Shown here one piece after another: positions 16,582 through 24,654 of a stretch of 64,000 nucleotides of DNA. Source of the DNA: Spirochaetales bacterium UBA6872 (GTDB lineage Bacteria; Spirochaetota; Spirochaetia; Sphaerochaetales; Sphaerochaetaceae); assembly GCA_002452215.1 (NCBI GenBank), contig DKCO01000055.1, forward strand, positions 85,992 through 149,991. Reading direction: 5' to 3'. A program made the position numbers and the translations under genes. The notes beneath the pieces are model-generated. The model did no database searches. It was not told the origin of the DNA and saw only the letters and a list, made by a program, of their open reading frames with translations. Positions within the stretch are counted from its first letter, which is position 1. Each line of letters starts with the position of its first letter.

Positions 16582-17947
16582 TATGAGTGAACATATTGCT
16601 TTTCTTTGTCAACAATATCCTGCTATATCCGATATGATTGAAAACTATGGCGATATTACAATCAATGATTATCTTTCTAGAATTCAGCATCAATGCCTTG
16701 ATGATATCATGCCATCAGATGATTTGATTGATGAGATTGAAGCCTATTTTGTCCCATTTTTCGGTCCAGAGATTGCAATGCAGGCAGCATTGGCAACCAA
16801 AAAAAGCAAATGCCTTTCGACAGCCAATCATCATCACTTTGCATTTGAATATATGACTGTCCAAGAGAATATCCTATTTGGCTTATATCAACAGCTCGGA
16901 AAAGAACAACAATGTGTTATTCCTTTTATAGCGGCATCCAATCTCAATCTTACCAATACACTCTATCCTCGTGGTTTGTTGCTCTACGATTGCAATATAG
17001 AGGGTGCGATGCGCATTCCTTTGTATCATTGGAAGAAGAAAAGAGAATGCATAGCAAGGCTTGAGAGCGTTTCTGAGCAAATGGTTTTCAAAGCAAAGGA
17101 TAGAGTATACAAGGAGGTCAAGAACAATACCATTTCATATCGAATGGGAGATACCATTATTGCTTTTTTTGATGATGTGCTTTTATCGGATGAAGTTATG
17201 AAGTGCAAGACATTAAGTGATCAAACTACGATTGTTAATGCTATGCTCTCAAAAAGGTATTTCAAAGATAGACAAGAGATGCACCTTTATATGCCACTCG
17301 AAACTCTTGCATCTCGGCTTTTAAAGCGTGATTTGATGCATGAGGATAGTCTTCCATATCGGATATTATTCAATAAAAAACTTAGATCTTTGTTGATTAA
17401 CAATCTAGAGGGTGTTGCTGGATGTTGGACGGAAGATATATCGGGAACGCATTTTTTCTGGGGCTTGGATAGTCGAGACATATTGTTTCCGATGCATTTG
17501 GCAGAGGAAAATGGTGAATCCTTTTTAAGCGGAAGGAATTCCTTGGATGAGGATGTTTTTATCCCTTTCAGACGAGAATCGATTTTGGAGTGTTTAGATA
17601 AGCATCTTTTGTTGCCCGGGCTTTTTCTATGTTTTCTTGAAATTCATTTGTTGAGGGATTTTACCGTATTTGGAGGATACTACCAGCCGACATATTTAAA
17701 ACAAATGATCAATGGAGTTGTACGTACTCTTTTGGATTTGAAACTCTTTGAAAGAGAGGCTCTTATCATCAAGAAAAAACAGAATTACATGAGTTTGGGT
17801 ATTACTTTCCTGTCTGGTCAAAATGATTTCAAAAAATATCCTATATCGACATTGGAACTATTAAAAGAACCAGTTGAAACAACGCTTTTGGAAGAAAAAC
17901 TAAGAATCTTTATCAAGGATTCATTCTGTTTTTTGCAATCAAATTAA
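16571..17947 (+). CDS. Protein of unknown family in the aminotransferase/transporter operon
   Basis: About 458 residues. Starts at 16571 or 16583 are both possible; the frame overlaps the MATE gene end. I do not recognise the family. The first 45 residues (FLCQQYPAISDMIENYG) weakly resemble the small helical DUF542/DUF1858 domain but without cysteines. A conserved-looking core has STANHHHFAFEYMTVQENI at about residues 85-103 and LTNTLYPRGLLLYD at about 125-138. There is no signal peptide or clear membrane segment, so it is cytoplasmic. The operon context suggests an enzyme acting with the aminotransferase. Confidence 0.75.
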   Translation: MMNDMSEHIAFLCQQYPAISDMIENYGDITINDYLSRIQHQCLDDIMPSDDLIDEIEAYFVPFFGPEIAMQAALATKKSKCLSTANHHHFAFEYMTVQENILFGLYQQLGKEQQCVIPFIAASNLNLTNTLYPRGLLLYDCNIEGAMRIPLYHWKKKRECIARLESVSEQMVFKAKDRVYKEVKNNTISYRMGDTIIAFFDDVLLSDEVMKCKTLSDQTTIVNAMLSKRYFKDRQEMHLYMPLETLASRLLKRDLMHEDSLPYRILFNKKLRSLLINNLEGVAGCWTEDISGTHFFWGLDSRDILFPMHLAEENGESFLSGRNSLDEDVFIPFRRESILECLDKHLLLPGLFLCFLEIHLLRDFTVFGGYYQPTYLKQMINGVVRTLLDLKLFEREALIIKKKQNYMSLGITFLSGQNDFKKYPISTLELLKEPVETTLLEEKLRIFIKDSFCFLQSN

Positions 17948-17958
17948 AGGTGGTAACA

Positions 17959-19584
17959 ATGCTTATTCAAGAGACATGTGATGCATATGGCATGGAAAAG
18001 GCACTTGATGCGATTGAAAGTGCTCTTGAGAGATATGGATTAGACAAAAAAGAAAGAACTAGGTCAAGACTTTTGTGTGAGGAGGTGATGGCAAGCCTTG
18101 TTTCACATGCAAATAAGAGTGCAAAGCATTTTAGAGTTCGGGTTCGAAGTTGGTTAGGGGAGATAGCTGTTGAGATATCTGCACCTGGGCTGGAATACGA
18201 ATTTTCAAAGAGCATCGAAGTCGGGGCAAACCTTGACATGAATGGGCTCGATAACAATGTTGAGGATGCAATAAGGTCGATGATCTTGAAATCCTTTGCA
18301 ACAGACTTGAGATATCATAACCAAGATAGTGTGAACTCTGTTAGGATGACTTTGGTAAAATCTGGAAGGAAGCAACTTTATATAACTCTTGTCTCGATGC
18401 TCCTCGCAATTGTTATTGGAATGGCAATGAGTGCTTTTTCTCCTGAGGCTATCAACAGATTTCTTGATGACAATATCTTCTCATCTATAAAAACAATGTT
18501 CATGAATAGCTTGAAGATAGTCGTTGCTCCTGTTGTATTTTTTTCTATTGTTTCAGCTTTTGGCGAGTTTTGTAATCTCTATGATGTAGGAAAGATTGGA
18601 GGCAAGTTTTTGGCGCTATACATGATTGCATCAATGATTGCAACAGCAATTGGAGTTGCAATAGGGTATTTTGCCGAACCAGGAAGCAAGATTTTCATTT
18701 CAGCAATAACAAACACGCAACAAAATATGATGGGTATATCTATCAAGGAAATGATTGTTGGGATAGTGCCAGACAACTTCTTCTCTCCGTTTTTGGAGTG
18801 CAACACTCTTCAGCTTATTTTCCTTGCTTCTGTTTGTGGGATTGCAACAAGCATGGTCGGATCAAGATCAAAATCAATTTGGGATTTCTTTACTATTTCG
18901 CGGGATTTCTTTTTGAAACTCACGTCAATTTTGATCAAATGTTTGCCTATTGCTGTTTTTTGTTCCATGTTGTCCTTGGTGCTATCTACAGGATCAGAAA
19001 CACTTTTGCCTGTTATAAAGATTTGTCTCTTGTTTGTTGCAGGGCTTGTTTTATTGATGCTTGCGTATGTTTTGCTTTTGATTTTTTTTACAAGATTGAA
19101 TCCTATTCCTTTTGTCAAGAAATACAGTTCTGTTATGCTCCAAGTGGCTAGTTCTGCGTCTAGTAACGCTTCTCTTCCATTGAATATGGCCATATGTGAG
19201 AAAAAGCTTGGAATCTCGCCTAAAGTGTATTCATTGTCTCTTCCATTAGGTTCTACTTTGAATATGGGAGGAAAATGTGTTTATCTGGGTATTGCTTCTC
19301 TTGCTTTGGCAAAACTCTATGGAGTCGATATTGCTTCCACAGATCTATTGATGATTGCAACATCGATAATCTTTCTATCTGTTGGCACACCTGGACTTGT
19401 GAGTTTGTCATTGCTCCTTGCACAGCTCAATGTTCCAATAGAAGCTGTTGGCTTAGTCATGGGGATAGATCCTATTCTTGAAATGCTAAGAACGATGGTC
19501 AATTGCTTTGGCGATATTGCTATTAGTACTGTTGTTGCAAAAAGCAACAATATGCTCAATAAAAATGTCTATGATAATATATGA
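17959..19584 (+). CDS. SDF-family (dicarboxylate/amino-acid:cation) symporter with N-terminal RsbW-like ATPase domain
   Basis: 541 residues from ATG 17959 with AAAGGTGG directly upstream. Residues 1-130 form a soluble HATPase_c_2-like domain with an LLCEEVMASLVSHA N box (E41/E42). Residues 140-541 form the GltPh-like transporter: SSASSNASLP near 397, the NMxGx signature at 435-439, and a C-terminal RTMVNCFGD segment in TM8. The family's NMDGT reads NMGGK here, losing the Asp that helps to bind Na+. Normal members take up glutamate, aspartate, serine or dicarboxylates. It shares the ATPase-domain type with the exporter two genes upstream, so both may answer the same regulator. Confidence 0.88.
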   Translation: MLIQETCDAYGMEKALDAIESALERYGLDKKERTRSRLLCEEVMASLVSHANKSAKHFRVRVRSWLGEIAVEISAPGLEYEFSKSIEVGANLDMNGLDNNVEDAIRSMILKSFATDLRYHNQDSVNSVRMTLVKSGRKQLYITLVSMLLAIVIGMAMSAFSPEAINRFLDDNIFSSIKTMFMNSLKIVVAPVVFFSIVSAFGEFCNLYDVGKIGGKFLALYMIASMIATAIGVAIGYFAEPGSKIFISAITNTQQNMMGISIKEMIVGIVPDNFFSPFLECNTLQLIFLASVCGIATSMVGSRSKSIWDFFTISRDFFLKLTSILIKCLPIAVFCSMLSLVLSTGSETLLPVIKICLLFVAGLVLLMLAYVLLLIFFTRLNPIPFVKKYSSVMLQVASSASSNASLPLNMAICEKKLGISPKVYSLSLPLGSTLNMGGKCVYLGIASLALAKLYGVDIASTDLLMIATSIIFLSVGTPGLVSLSLLLAQLNVPIEAVGLVMGIDPILEMLRTMVNCFGDIAISTVVAKSNNMLNKNVYDNI

Positions 19585-19597
19585 GATTGATTTTTGG

Positions 19598-19634
19598 CTT
19601 GCATCCGATTAGAGTGGAAGAAGGATGATGCAAG
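19598..19634 (+). terminator. Weak hairpin after the symporter gene
   Basis: CTTGCATC (19598-19605) and GATGCAAG (19627-19634) are perfect inverted repeats with a 21-base loop; no T tract follows directly. Possible end of the operon. Confidence 0.3.
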
Positions 19635-19685
19635 GGTTGGCTTTTGCCTATAGCTTAAAATATAGTTTGATGAATAGTGAATTTT

Positions 19686-21110
19686 ATGAAGAAAAGTTAC
19701 CTTTGCTGCTTTCCATTATTGATGGTTTCTCTGATCCTTTTGTTTTTTGTTTCATGCGATATTGACCCATATATTGTTGGGCAGATAGAATCTCCCGAAG
19801 CTTTTAAGAATGCATTGGAGGAAGGGAAGGATAGCATTGTACTCAAATCTGGAAGTTATTCTTTTGATGATGACTTGCGCATATCCAAGTCATCTCGGAT
19901 ATATGTAAATGGTTCATGTGCAAATATTTCATTCGCATCAGGTAAGGGTATAGTGGTTGATGAGTCTGTAGCTGATGGCAATGTGAGATTCGAGGACTTG
20001 AACATCGATGGAAAGCTCTTAGTAAATGGTGGTGGAAGCAAGTCCATTGAGTTGGTCAATACCAGAATCAAGGACGTGGAGATGGCTAAAGATATATCAA
20101 GTGGAGGTGAAATGCCTCGTCTAGAGCTTGAGTCATCCTCAATCGAAGGAATCCTTTTGGTAACAAAAAATGCTTACGTTGAGCTTTTGGATGAAAAGTC
20201 AAAGATCAATTCAACTATCGTTGATGAGAATGTAGAAGCTTATATTGTTGGATGCATAGAAGAGCTTGGCGATATTTCTTCAAGCAAAGGGAAAATCACA
20301 GAAGTCATAGGTGGATCTGGGACAGAGTCGGATCCGTATAGGATAAAAAGCCCAAAACAATTCAAAGCGCTTTTCGGTACAAAGAAAAATTATAATCCAG
20401 ATGATAAACAAATATATGCAAAGCTGCAAAACGATTTGGTGCTTGATGGTTCGTTGAATTACTATCTTACAAAAACAGTTCTCGATGGAAATATGCATTC
20501 CTTGTCTATTGATAATCACTATGAGGATAGCCAATCTTTGGGTACTGCAATTTTTGGTGAAGTCATTGGCTCTACAATTGAAAATTTGATATTTGATATG
20601 GAATACAGCGTTGCTCTGATAGCGTTCGCTGGCAAGGAGGATGTTGTTCTTAGAAACGTCATTGCCAGAAGCGATACGCCACAAAAGGTTCCAAGTGGAG
20701 GTGCTATTTTTGTTGTCCATGCATATATCCCAGGAGAGGGCGCTGTTGTCTCGAATACCCTTACGCTTGAGAAATGCATAAATGAGGTCGAGATATCAAT
20801 GGTTGAAGAGCAAACAGCAGACCATGGCATTTTTGTTGGGAAAAACGTACAAGATAAGACCATAATTTTGGATTCATGCGAAAACAGAGCCACTATAGTA
20901 TCATATGCAAAAAAGATGGGGGTTGCCTTAGGCCTCTCTGGGTCGAAGAGCAACAAAGCAAAGCTTAAAGTGGTCAACTTCAAGAACTCTGGTAAGATTT
21001 CATGTACAGGATATGCATCCTTTTTGACATATGATGAAGAGTACAATAACTCTGTGAATGTTATCAGCATTGGAAATCCAGATGATTCAGAAATAGAGGT
21101 TATAAAGTAG
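19686..21110 (+). CDS. Surface lipoprotein with beta-helix-like repeats, function unknown
   Basis: 474 residues from ATG 19686 (GTG 19677 also possible). The signal peptide ends in a lipobox FFVSC with Cys24 as the lipidated residue. The mature part alternates short beta strands rich in Ser, Asn and Gly (SYSFDDDLRISKSSRIYVNG and similar) and resembles a right-handed beta-helix or GLUG-type surface protein. An internal GTESDPYRIKSPKQF segment near residue 220 is typical of such repeats. A promoter TTGGCT-18-TATAGT (19637-19666) lies upstream. No function can be given; a surface binding role is likely. Confidence 0.75.
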   Translation: MKKSYLCCFPLLMVSLILLFFVSCDIDPYIVGQIESPEAFKNALEEGKDSIVLKSGSYSFDDDLRISKSSRIYVNGSCANISFASGKGIVVDESVADGNVRFEDLNIDGKLLVNGGGSKSIELVNTRIKDVEMAKDISSGGEMPRLELESSSIEGILLVTKNAYVELLDEKSKINSTIVDENVEAYIVGCIEELGDISSSKGKITEVIGGSGTESDPYRIKSPKQFKALFGTKKNYNPDDKQIYAKLQNDLVLDGSLNYYLTKTVLDGNMHSLSIDNHYEDSQSLGTAIFGEVIGSTIENLIFDMEYSVALIAFAGKEDVVLRNVIARSDTPQKVPSGGAIFVVHAYIPGEGAVVSNTLTLEKCINEVEISMVEEQTADHGIFVGKNVQDKTIILDSCENRATIVSYAKKMGVALGLSGSKSNKAKLKVVNFKNSGKISCTGYASFLTYDEEYNNSVNVISIGNPDDSEIEVIK

Positions 21111-21921
21111 AACCTTTTTCTACCATAACACTTAAAAGAGTTACAAAGTTTTCTTCATTTTTCTCGCTTAATGATGTGATAATGTATTCTTCATGGACAT
21201 CTGAGACAGGCATGTATCCTTCTTTAGAAAGGGCCTCTTGGAAGAGTTTGTATTTATTTACAAGATCTGAATAGGCACATTTTATGTAGAAGTTTGCATA
21301 TAAACCTTTGCATGTTGACTTGTCGCTTTTTCTTATTGTGAAGCCTGTTATATATGACAGTTCTGAGTACTTTCCAGCAAGGAAGTTCTCTTTTGGGAGA
21401 ATCGAGCCGTTTGTGATTATCTCATTTGAGTCTACACTGTTCCAGAACTCCTCATAGGCTTTGTTCCAATCCTCTTCAATTGATTTCCCTCTCTTTTTTA
21501 TTGGCAAAGACAAGTAATAGCGGGGCATTTCTTCGATAATATATAGTTTGTCATATTCGCACTCCATTGCTTTCCTCATTTTTTTTGACAGCTCTGCAAT
21601 AATTTTTCTTTTGATTGTCAAATTTTGTATCTTTGCATCAAGTTTCTTGTTCTCGAGCTCCATCAAATCCAAGAATGAGTTGTTGTTTATATCTTCTAGA
21701 TATTGCCTTAATTGCTCTATTGGAATGTCCATCTCGCGAAGCGATAAGATAGTATCCAAGATCTTGATCTGGCTTGAGTCGTAATAGCGGTAACTAGTAT
21801 TGCCTTTCCTGTATTTTGGAGAGAAAAGCCCAATTCTATCATAGTAGAAGAGAGTATCTTTCTTTATCGAGAACATCTTTGCAACTTCGCCTGTCTTGTA
21901 AAGTTTATTTTCCTTTGTCAT
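21100..21921 (-). CDS. MerR-family regulator (BmrR/multidrug-sensor type)
   Basis: 273 residues from ATG 21921. The N-terminal MerR helix-turn-helix reads YKTGEVAKMFSIKKDTLFYYDRIGL (first two helices), then the wing with YRYYD and a coiled-coil to about residue 110. The C-terminal 150 residues form an effector domain of the GyrI/BmrR kind (ITGFTIRKSD, YANFYIKC). Such proteins bind cationic drugs and activate an efflux gene. The promoter region contains a half-conserved copy of the operator found before the MATE gene at 24655. The -10 TATAGT ends six bases from the ATG, so the transcript may be leaderless. The last 11 bases overlap the convergent lipoprotein gene. Confidence 0.88.
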   Translation of the reverse strand: MTKENKLYKTGEVAKMFSIKKDTLFYYDRIGLFSPKYRKGNTSYRYYDSSQIKILDTILSLREMDIPIEQLRQYLEDINNNSFLDLMELENKKLDAKIQNLTIKRKIIAELSKKMRKAMECEYDKLYIIEEMPRYYLSLPIKKRGKSIEEDWNKAYEEFWNSVDSNEIITNGSILPKENFLAGKYSELSYITGFTIRKSDKSTCKGLYANFYIKCAYSDLVNKYKLFQEALSKEGYMPVSDVHEEYIITSLSEKNEENFVTLLSVMVEKGSTL

Positions 21922-21927
21922 GGATTT

Positions 21928-21947
21928 ACTATAGACCAACTCAATTG
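21928..21947 (-). promoter_or_regulatory. MerR operator/promoter of its own gene
   Basis: ACTATAGACCAACTCAATTG on the plus strand differs at three positions from the perfect dyad at 24609-24628. The minus-strand -10 TATAGT (21933-21928) is inside it. Confidence 0.55.
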
Positions 21948-21984
21948 TTTGTCCTAGCTTATCATAAGAAACAGCGAGTCGAGT

Positions 21985-22266
21985 TTAATCATCTACCCAT
22001 TCTATGTCTTTCTCAGCTTCCCAGAATGATTTTCCATTGAAGATTTGTGCTTTTATGAAAGCTTTTCGACAATGTTCGATGTCAATATCATCATGGCTCC
22101 ATATCAGTTTGTCGTTTGGTGGTTGATATTGTATGATTTCCATGTGAATGGTGTCGTGATTAATCATGTAGCCTTGAAACCAATACTTTATTCCGTTGTA
22201 AATATAAATTGTGTCCTGGCACGAATAGATTCTATCCAGGAATTCATTAACGTTGCCACCAATCAT
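21985..22266 (-). CDS. Phage-associated hypothetical protein
   Basis: 93 residues, small and acidic, with many aromatic residues (YIYNGIKYWFQGYM, FNGKSFWEAEKDIEWVD). I recall this type of protein from phage and integrated-element neighbourhoods but cannot name a function. The start overlaps the previous gene's stop by four bases, so it is the third gene of a three-gene unit. No signal peptide or membrane segment. Confidence 0.65.
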   Translation of the reverse strand: MIGGNVNEFLDRIYSCQDTIYIYNGIKYWFQGYMINHDTIHMEIIQYQPPNDKLIWSHDDIDIEHCRKAFIKAQIFNGKSFWEAEKDIEWVDD

Positions 22267-22664
22267 ATGTTTTCTATTCCTATAAAAAATCTGTTATATT
22301 TGACTTTCATTTCATTGGTTAGAGGTTTTGCAACAGAGCGCTCAAAAGGCCCTACTTTATTTGCACTGAAACGAACATCGTATAAGTGATAGTGCAAAAC
22401 AGGCGTATGTCTCTCACCTGTAAGAAATGGTTCGGGATGGTATGCAATTTCCATTGTTAAATAATGCTGGTTATTATAAAACCTCATTTCATGAAAAGTT
22501 CCATCTGGTTTGAGCTTGATATATGCGTTGCTACTATGAGAAGACTCTGGCAATCCATGTTTCCCTGAAACACCTTGTAATACCTTAACCCCATTGATCA
22601 TGCCAACCACTTTGTAACTATAAGGGACATTGTTCCCAGCAGCAAAAGTTCCACGTCCACCCAT
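22263..22664 (-). CDS. Phage-associated hypothetical protein
   Basis: 133 residues starting MGGRGTF, with NAYIKLKPDGTFHEMRFY and HTPVLHYHLYD segments. This combination is met in phage structural or head-morphogenesis neighbourhoods; the activity is unknown. AAGGTGG lies nine bases before the start, and one base separates it from the DUF4417 gene upstream. Probably soluble. Confidence 0.65.
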   Translation of the reverse strand: MGGRGTFAAGNNVPYSYKVVGMINGVKVLQGVSGKHGLPESSHSSNAYIKLKPDGTFHEMRFYNNQHYLTMEIAYHPEPFLTGERHTPVLHYHLYDVRFSANKVGPFERSVAKPLTNEMKVKYNRFFIGIENI

Positions 22665-22665
22665 A

Positions 22666-23301
22666 TTAGCGCACCACCTTTCGAGATGAGCGATAATCTA
22701 CGACAACAATATTCTCACGCATTTCAGGAAAGGGAGAACCGAAGCAAATGATGGTTTCTGGCTGTATTTTTTCAATCATTGCATAGTAGCCCCGCATGAA
22801 ATCGATGTGGCTTTTTTTGCAACCTATCGTTGCAATAGCTACAATTGAGTTTTCTTCTACGCCATCAAAACAGAATTCATAGCTATTTGGTGTGCTCCAG
22901 CTTATTGTGGGGATGACAATTAGGCCTTTGCTTTGCCAATAAGCCCCACACCAGCGGTTTTTTGCAACGCTTTCGATTTGGCGCCACAGGCACATGTCTG
23001 CGTAAGTAGAAAAATCTGGCGTCAGAAGAAATGCATATTGGGAATACTTTGCTAAAGATCTTTGGGGATTATTATAAATTCCATTGAATCTATAATCATC
23101 GACAAAAAAATGAACTCCTCTCTTCGTATTCACATAAGAATCGTTTGATCGTGTGTCAGAGCATGCGATTAATGATGGTTTTGTGTTCATATCAAGTGCT
23201 TGTTTTTTTACTAAAGGAATATTCCATCTTCCTTGACCGACATATTCATTACGCAGAAACAATTGATTATTACGCATGTTTTTGCTTGAGTTTTTTTTCA
23301 T
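22666..23301 (-). CDS. DUF4417 domain protein (phage/mobile-element type)
   Basis: 211 residues. The segment VHFFVDDYRFNGIYNNP and the later PTISWSTPNSYEFCFDGV and ATIGCKK stretches fit DUF4417, a domain common in phages, plasmids and integrated elements of gut bacteria, with no known activity. AAAGG seven bases before the ATG supports the start. It leads a three-gene unit reading leftward. Upstream, CAATTCG (23343-23349) and CGAATTG (23366-23372) form an inverted repeat that may be an operator. Confidence 0.75.
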   Translation of the reverse strand: MKKNSSKNMRNNQLFLRNEYVGQGRWNIPLVKKQALDMNTKPSLIACSDTRSNDSYVNTKRGVHFFVDDYRFNGIYNNPQRSLAKYSQYAFLLTPDFSTYADMCLWRQIESVAKNRWCGAYWQSKGLIVIPTISWSTPNSYEFCFDGVEENSIVAIATIGCKKSHIDFMRGYYAMIEKIQPETIICFGSPFPEMRENIVVVDYRSSRKVVR

Positions 23302-23516
23302 GTTTTAACCTTTCTCCATGCTTGGAGGAATAATGAGACAAACAATTCGCTTTTATTTGATTTTTCGAATTGTACCGCAATGAAGGATATGCTAAACTCA
23401 ATTTCTGGAAAGAGATGCGAAGAGCATATCTGTAATGAGACGTATTAGACTGTTGCGCCAACAACATTTTAGTACGTTTTATTTTTTTTCTTTTAACATT
23501 TAAAGTGGCAACCTCC

Positions 23517-24071
23517 TTAACATGTTTTGTCATAGAATAGACTAACGATAGTTTTCTCGTAGTTTGTATATTCGCCACAATAGACTTTCTTCCATTTTTG
23601 ATAATAAGAATATGCATATGTGGCAGCTTCATGGCTTACCTCAAACATTCGCATGATACTCTCGGGACTTTCCAGTGCGAACTTATAAATCAAAACTGGT
23701 GGTGCAAGTGCATATTTGGCAAAGAAATTGACTTCTTTTTCTGCTAGCTCGCTATCTTCAGTGTGATCGAGAACTATATGTCCAATTTCGTGCATGATAG
23801 TGTTGTTTATACGTCCATAGTTTTTTTCGTCGTTGTAGAATATGTACCATTGTCCATTTTGTTCTTGCATGGCAAAGCCATCTTCACTTTTCTTTAGCAA
23901 GAGTTGACGTACCTTTGATTTATAAGCGGAATACGGAGTAATTTTAACGCCCAGTTTGCATGCGATCTCAAAAGCATTGATAGGGACACAGGATATCTTG
24001 AGCTTTTCAAACATATTGGCAGCACTGGTTTTAATCTCTTCATATCTTGAATAAGGCAATTCGATTGACAA
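23517..24071 (-). CDS. ImmA/IrrE-family metallopeptidase
   Basis: 184 residues with the zinc motif HEIGH (in TIMHEIGHIVLDH, near residue 90) and the following ELAEKEVNFFAKYALAP helix that brings the third ligand. These peptidases cleave XRE-type repressors, as ImmA does to ImmR in ICEBs1, or act as the toxin-side partner of an XRE antitoxin. Two bases separate it from the XRE gene upstream, so the two are a unit and are probably the control switch of the surrounding island. Confidence 0.9.
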   Translation of the reverse strand: MSIELPYSRYEEIKTSAANMFEKLKISCVPINAFEIACKLGVKITPYSAYKSKVRQLLLKKSEDGFAMQEQNGQWYIFYNDEKNYGRINNTIMHEIGHIVLDHTEDSELAEKEVNFFAKYALAPPVLIYKFALESPESIMRMFEVSHEAATYAYSYYQKWKKVYCGEYTNYEKTIVSLFYDKTC

Positions 24072-24073
24072 CT

Positions 24074-24385
24074 TCAGTCCTCCCCAAATAATGCATTGAT
24101 TAGATCTTTCTTTTCCTGCTCAGTCATAGAAGAAGCATTTCTTGCAACAATGCGGCGAATTTTGTTATAATTAAAGTCATTGTTTTCTATTCCTAAAAGG
24201 TAGTCTGAGGTTGTATGCAATGCTGTTGCTATGTTTGCAATTACTTCAGGATTTGGATCTCTTGCCCCTGATATATATCTGGACATGGCAGCCTCTGTGA
24301 CACCGATTTGTCTTGACAAATCTTTTTGTTTTATACCTCTTTTTTGTAGCATATTTAAAATTCGTTCTCCTATTTCTTTTCCCAT
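24074..24385 (-). CDS. XRE-family (cI-like) repressor
   Basis: 103 residues. The helix-turn-helix is QKDLSRQIGVTEAAMSRYIS near residues 20-39, followed by the common TTSDYLLG segment, then a short helical C-terminus. It pairs with the ImmA-type peptidase, its likely cleavage partner. Its own promoter (TTGACA at 24444-24439, 18-base spacer, TACTAT at 24420-24415, minus strand) carries two ATTACCAA repeats 21 bp apart around the -35, consistent with autoregulation. Confidence 0.9.
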   Translation of the reverse strand: MGKEIGERILNMLQKRGIKQKDLSRQIGVTEAAMSRYISGARDPNPEVIANIATALHTTSDYLLGIENNDFNYNKIRRIVARNASSMTEQEKKDLINALFGED

Positions 24386-24414
24386 GTGTTACATTCTCTC
24401 CTAACTACAGGTAT

Positions 24415-24457
24415 ATAGTACTAATAAAATTACCAATTTGTCAATAAATATTACCAA
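24415..24457 (-). promoter_or_regulatory. Promoter and operator of the XRE/ImmA pair
   Basis: Minus-strand TTGACA-18-TACTAT, with the 8-bp repeat ATTACCAA (plus strand) at 24429-24436 and 24450-24457 on either side of the -35. Confidence 0.7.
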
Positions 24458-24605
24458 ATATTATATGCTCATTTGTTTGAGCTTGAAGGGTTTTTGATGG
24501 ATCTGTATTCGAGCGGAAACAAAGAGTGTCAACCAAAATTGCAATTATCTATAAGCGAGTATTGAAAGGAAAAGTCAAAGCCTACCCATTTTCGTTTATC
24601 ATATC

Positions 24606-24636
24606 TTGACTATGGACCAACTCCATAGATTTAGCT
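24606..24636 (+). promoter_or_regulatory. MerR-controlled promoter with perfect 19-bp dyad
   Basis: CTATGGA-CCAAC-TCCATAG (24610-24628) is a perfect palindrome starting inside the -35 TTGACT (24606-24611). A -10-like TAGCTA lies about 20 bases downstream. An over-long spacer holding a dyad is the MerR-family signature. Confidence 0.7.
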
Positions 24637-24654
24637 ATGAATGAGAGGTTGAAA

